Shown here: positions 6,222-9,191 of the stretch, in pieces
Numbering within the stretch: position 1 is the first letter of the stretch
Layout: each line of letters starts with the position of its first letter
Assembly: GCA_004195315.1 (NCBI GenBank)
Contig: SDWL01000057.1
Coordinates: forward strand, 1 to 9,191
Length of the DNA stretch: 9,191 bases
DNA from: Lutibacter sp.
Lineage (GTDB): Bacteria > Bacteroidota > Bacteroidia > Flavobacteriales > Flavobacteriaceae
Direction of reading: 5' to 3'
Notes under the pieces: generated by a model
Seen by the model: the letters and a program-made list of their open reading frames with translations, nothing else
Database searches by the model: none
Told to the model about the DNA's origin: nothing
Translations under genes and position numbers: made by a program

Positions 6222-8348
6222 ATGCAATTACTAAATTTTATAAAACTAAAAACAAATCTTCCAGAAAATGGAATTAAAAACACCATTCAATTATTAAATG
6301 ATGATTGTACCATTCCGTTTATTTCACGTTACCGAAAAGAGCATACAGGAAATTTAGATGAAGTTCAAATAGGAGATATTGTTAAGTATAAATCTCAGTT
6401 TGAAGAGTTAGAAAAACGAAAGGTTACTATTTTAAAAATTTTGGAAGAACAACAAGTTTTAACCGATGAGTTAAAACGAAAAATTGAATTCACAAACGAT
6501 TTAACTACTTTAGAAGATATTTACCTTCCGTACAAGAAAAAGCGCAAAACAAAAGCTGAAACTGCTCGTAAAAACGGTTTAGAACCATTGGCTAAAATTA
6601 TAATGAGTCAGCGGGCAAATAACATTGATTTTATAGCTACCAACTATTTAAATGAGAATATAGAAAATGAAGATGATGCTTTAGAAGGCGCTCGTTATAT
6701 TATTGCAGAATGGGTTAATGAACGAACAGATGTTAGAAACAATATTCGTTATCAGTTAGAAAAATTTGCAACCATAAATACTAAAGCAACAAAAGCAAAA
6801 GTAGATGATGAAAAAGCTCAAAAATATAGAGATTATTTTAATTGGTCCGAAAGTTTAAACCGTTGCCCATCACATCGATTATTAGCAATTTTAAGAGCCG
6901 AAAATGAAGAATTTATTCGTGTAAAAATTGAAATAGACAAAGAAAGAGCTTTAGATAAAATTGAAGACAGAATTATAAATTCTAATAACGATTGTGCCTC
7001 CCAAATTAAATTAGCTATTGAAGATTCCTATAAAAGATTGTTATTTCCTGCTTTATCAAACGAAATTTTAAAGGCTGCTAAAGAAAAAGCAGATGACAAT
7101 GCTATTCTAGTTTTTGCTAAAAATTTAAAGCAATTATTGTTAGGTTCACCGTTGGGGGAAAAAACTATTTTAGCTATTGATCCAGGTTTCAGGTCGGGTT
7201 GTAAGGTGGTTTGTTTAAATGCTCAAGGAGGTTTGGAATATAATGAGAATATTTATCCGCATGCACCACAAAATGACCAAATAGGAGCTATTAAAAAAAT
7301 AAGTTCATTAGTTGATGCATATAAAATTGAAGCAATTGCTATTGGAAACGGAACTGCATCACGTGAAACTGAACAATTAATTAAGAAAATAAAATTTTAT
7401 AAAGATATACAGGTTTTTGTAGTAAGTGAGGCAGGCGCCTCTATTTATTCAGCCTCAAAAATTGCTAGGGATGAATTTCCAAATTACGATGTTACTGTAA
7501 GAGGAGCTGTTTCTATTGGTAGAAGATTAGCAGATCCGTTGGCTGAATTGGTAAAAATTGATGCAAAATCAATTGGTGTAGGACAATATCAGCACGATGT
7601 AGATCAAACTAAATTAAAAAACTCATTAGATATTGTTGTTGAAAGTTGTGTAAATACGGTTGGTGTAAATATAAATACTGCTAGTAATTCACTGTTAAGT
7701 TATGTGTCTGGAATTGGCCCAAAGCTTGCAGATACTATTGTAGCATTTAGAACTAAAAATGGTGCGTTTATTTCACGAAATGACATAAAAAAAGTTCCAC
7801 GTTTAGGAGATAAAGCTTTTGAACAAGGTGCCGGTTTTTTAAGAATTAAAAATGGGAATAATCCGTTAGATGATTCAGCTGTACATCCTGAAAGTTATGC
7901 CATTGTTACTAAAATGGCTAAAGACCAAAAAGCATCTATTTCTGAATTAATTGGCAATAAAGAAATTTTGCAAAATTTAGAATTACAAAACTATTGCACT
8001 GCTAAAGTTGGTTTACCAACATTAAAAGATATTATTTCTGAGTTAGAAAAACCAGGTTTAGACCCTCGCCAAACTGCTAAAGTATTTACTTTTAATGAAA
8101 ATATAAGAACCATAAATGATTTACATGAAGGTCAGTTATTACCTGGAATTGTAAATAATATTACCAATTTTGGATGCTTTGTTGATGTTGGGATTAAAGA
8201 AAGTGGTTTGGTACATGTTTCCAATTTAACAGATAAATTTGTGAGTGATGTTAGTGAAATTGTAAGTTTACACCAACAAGTTATAGTAAAAGTAATGGAG
8301 GTTGATATTGCCAGAAAGCGTATTCAGTTATCTATGAATTACAAATAA
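6222..8348 (+). CDS. tex: Tex family transcription accessory protein, RNA-binding
   Basis: The 708-residue product has the full Tex architecture. The N-terminal helical domain includes TIPFISRYRKEHTGNLDE (about 30-47) and TLEDIYLPYKKKRKTKAE (about 96-113). A YqgF/RNase H-like domain follows (about 315-440; ILAIDPGFRSGCKV, then AIGNGTASRETE and VVSEAGASIYSAS), then a tandem helix-hairpin-helix region (about 478-545; NINTASNSLLSYVSGIGPKL without a break) and a C-terminal S1 domain (about 637-706; GIVNNITNFGCFVDVG). Tex is a cytoplasmic nucleic-acid-binding protein related to eukaryotic Spt6 and is linked to transcription and stalled polymerase. Length is normal for Bacteroidota; E. coli Tex is about 770 residues. 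The ATG at 6222 gives the usual N-terminus. The nearest promoter match is about 209 bases upstream. The stop TAA shares one base with an ATG at 8348. Confidence 0.96.
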   Translation: MQLLNFIKLKTNLPENGIKNTIQLLNDDCTIPFISRYRKEHTGNLDEVQIGDIVKYKSQFEELEKRKVTILKILEEQQVLTDELKRKIEFTNDLTTLEDIYLPYKKKRKTKAETARKNGLEPLAKIIMSQRANNIDFIATNYLNENIENEDDALEGARYIIAEWVNERTDVRNNIRYQLEKFATINTKATKAKVDDEKAQKYRDYFNWSESLNRCPSHRLLAILRAENEEFIRVKIEIDKERALDKIEDRIINSNNDCASQIKLAIEDSYKRLLFPALSNEILKAAKEKADDNAILVFAKNLKQLLLGSPLGEKTILAIDPGFRSGCKVVCLNAQGGLEYNENIYPHAPQNDQIGAIKKISSLVDAYKIEAIAIGNGTASRETEQLIKKIKFYKDIQVFVVSEAGASIYSASKIARDEFPNYDVTVRGAVSIGRRLADPLAELVKIDAKSIGVGQYQHDVDQTKLKNSLDIVVESCVNTVGVNINTASNSLLSYVSGIGPKLADTIVAFRTKNGAFISRNDIKKVPRLGDKAFEQGAGFLRIKNGNNPLDDSAVHPESYAIVTKMAKDQKASISELIGNKEILQNLELQNYCTAKVGLPTLKDIISELEKPGLDPRQTAKVFTFNENIRTINDLHEGQLLPGIVNNITNFGCFVDVGIKESGLVHVSNLTDKFVSDVSEIVSLHQQVIVKVMEVDIARKRIQLSMNYK

Positions 8349-8511
8349 TGTTAGCAATAATTAAAAAAAATCTGATATCAAAACTCACGAAGAAATAATT
8401 GAGCCTTTAAATGTTGATGTACTTGGTCTTCAAAAAAAGAAAGTACAACCGATAAACTATGACCAAGTAAGTGAATATTCCAATTATCAAGGAATTATTC
8501 CTTTTTTATTT
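8348..8511 (+). other. Probable 5' part of the membrane-protein gene, split by an A8 run
   Basis: The frame of the gene at 8512 stays open upstream for 49 codons, back to a TAA at 8362-8364, and encodes protein-like sequence that runs smoothly into the first membrane helix (EYSNYQGIIPFLF just before M). It has no ATG, GTG or TTG. An ATG at 8348-8350, overlapping the tex stop (TAATG), opens a different frame: MLAIIKK, then a stop 17 codons on. Between them is a run of eight A (8363-8370). One additional A would join ATG 8348 to the downstream frame as a single 200-residue protein. Possible causes are a real disabling deletion, an assembly error, or slippage on the A-run. Confidence 0.5.
8349..8362. 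repeat. Left arm of inverted repeat bracketing the membrane-protein gene
   Basis: TGTTAGCAATAATT here matches, inverted, AACTATTGCTAACA at 9032-9045: 11 bases are perfect and 13 of 14 match overall. The arm begins inside the last base-step after the tex stop codon. Confidence 0.55.
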
Positions 8512-8949
8512 ATGTGTTTTTTTACTGGTGGATTGTACCAATTATACTTTTTTTACAAGAGTTGGAAATACATAGATGATGGAAAAAACAATATGATTAA
8601 TCCAGCATTTAAATCTATGTTTTACTTCATTTTTAATTTTTCACTTATTGAGTCATATCTTATTCTATCAAAAAAATCTAACATTTTATATTCGATTACA
8701 TTTCATTTAATTGTCCTTTTAAACATTATTTTTATCCTTCTAAACATTATTGATGATGAGTCTATTTTCATTTTCAGCACGCTCCAATATCTTGTATTAA
8801 TTCCCTTCTTAAATTTGAGAAACAAATACTTTGATAAAGCTCAGAAAGAAATGAAAAAGAGAAAATGGCTCAGCAAAAAAGATGTTAGATTTTTAGGATG
8901 GTTTTGGTTAATTGCTATTGCATTTATTGTACTCTTAATATTTTTTTAA
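8512..8949 (+). CDS. Multi-pass membrane protein, N-terminus uncertain
   Basis: From ATG 8512 this encodes 145 residues, but the start cuts into the first membrane helix, whose residues GIIPFLF are encoded just upstream, so the true gene is probably longer (see 8348-8511). Hydrophobic segments lie at about 1-15, 34-52, 58-80, 84-102 and 127-145, separated by short charged loops; a basic stretch, KEMKKRKWLSKKD (about 112-124), precedes the last. The motif GGLYQLYFFYKSWKYIDDG, followed by NPAFKSMFYFIFNFSLIE, resembles small bacterial membrane proteins of the DUF4234-like LYxxYWFYKxW type (with a following PFWRA segment); this is a resemblance from memory, not a firm assignment. No function is known. 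No promoter match lies between it and tex, so read-through from tex is possible. It is bracketed by an 11-14 bp inverted repeat, hinting that it is an accessory insertion. Confidence 0.6.
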   Translation: MCFFTGGLYQLYFFYKSWKYIDDGKNNMINPAFKSMFYFIFNFSLIESYLILSKKSNILYSITFHLIVLLNIIFILLNIIDDESIFIFSTLQYLVLIPFLNLRNKYFDKAQKEMKKRKWLSKKDVRFLGWFWLIAIAFIVLLIFF

Positions 8950-9191
8950 TTAATTACAATGACTGGATTTCGTGGATTAATTTTAGATTTAAGAATTGAA
9001 TGTAGAGAAGTGAAATTTGAAAACAATTAAAAACTATTGCTAACACCTCATAAAAATTATGCTTACATTTAAACTAAATAACGAACCGACAAACATTCAA
9101 CTAACGATTTGCTACAACCGAAAAATATCCGATTTCCCAATCAAACAAATCTTATAAAATCCCGTTGTACTCAATAATATAGATGTTATTT
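8950..9191. other. Non-coding-looking tail to window end
   Basis: No gene can be supported here. An ATG at 8959 opens only 23 codons (MTGFRGLILDLRIE and on, stop 9028-9030), ending just before the right arm of the inverted repeat. On the minus strand a frame is open from the window edge to a TAG at 9114-9112, about 25 codons, too short to judge. Beyond 9045 the sequence has several short TAAC/ACCG-containing stretches and fewer T-runs than the neighbouring genes. Confidence 0.6.
9032..9045. repeat. Right arm of inverted repeat bracketing the membrane-protein gene
   Basis: AACTATTGCTAACA is the inverted partner of 8349-8362, with the inner TATTGCTAACA (9035-9045) perfectly matching. No target-site duplication is apparent outside the arms and no transposase lies between them. 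Confidence 0.55.

Noticed and set aside
8959..9030. 23-codon frame beginning MTGFRGLILDLRIE
   Set aside because: It is too short to call a gene and has no promoter, and nothing distinguishes it from a chance frame.
8349..9045. Integron attC sites flanking the last gene
   Set aside because: The arms do not show the required GTTRRRY / RYYYAAC core pairs and no integrase is present, so only a plain inverted repeat is reported.
9112..9191. Minus-strand frame open from the window edge to a TAG at 9114-9112
   Set aside because: About 25 codons is not evidence of a gene, and the sequence looks more like intergenic repeat than coding DNA.
1..9191. tRNA, rRNA, CRISPR array, phage or defence genes
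   Set aside because: I looked for these in all gaps and saw no cloverleaf, repeat-spacer pattern, transposase, integrase or defence-type gene.

Overview
The window looks like the end of an assembled contig from a marine-type member of the Flavobacteriaceae (Bacteroidota). The evidence is very low G+C, A-rich start regions with no good Shine-Dalgarno sites, promoters of the Bacteroidota type (TTG, about 22 bases, TAnnTTTG), signal peptides ending in S-QN, and the gene set itself. Lutibacter, Polaribacter or Tenacibaculum relatives would fit, but the genus cannot be fixed from the sequence. Bases 1-19 are not genomic: they match the Tn5/Nextera mosaic end and cut off the first gene.

Layout: (1) 20-443, minus strand, a CvpA-family membrane protein truncated by the adapter. 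It diverges from (2) 508-861, plus strand, a small conserved-looking hypothetical protein; the two share a short, dyad-symmetric promoter region. (3) 1019-2359, plus strand, an exported TlpA-like thiol-disulfide oxidoreductase. It converges on (4) 2356-2715, YraN, and (5) 2750-3760, an LD-carboxypeptidase of family S66 with a signal peptide; these two form a minus-strand operon, and YraN and the oxidoreductase overlap by four bases at their stop codons. (6) 3904-5961, plus strand, methionyl-tRNA synthetase, diverging from the S66 gene. (7) A 260-bp gap with a long hairpin, a promoter-like match in its loop, a 10-bp direct repeat and a degenerate palindromic repeat. (8) 6222-8348, plus strand, the transcription accessory protein Tex. 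(9) 8512-8949, plus strand, a multi-pass membrane protein whose open frame continues upstream with no start codon; one base in an A8 run would join it to an ATG overlapping the tex stop. (10) 8950-9191, a non-coding-looking tail.

Most genes are ordinary housekeeping functions: translation (MetG), transcription and RNA metabolism (Tex), and cell envelope (S66 peptidase, TlpA-like protein, CvpA). I do not see a coherent new system such as a defence island, CRISPR array, phage or biosynthetic cluster. The points most worth a second look are the adapter at the left end, the promoter inside an inverted repeat upstream of tex, and the apparently frameshifted membrane gene bracketed by an inverted repeat at the right end.
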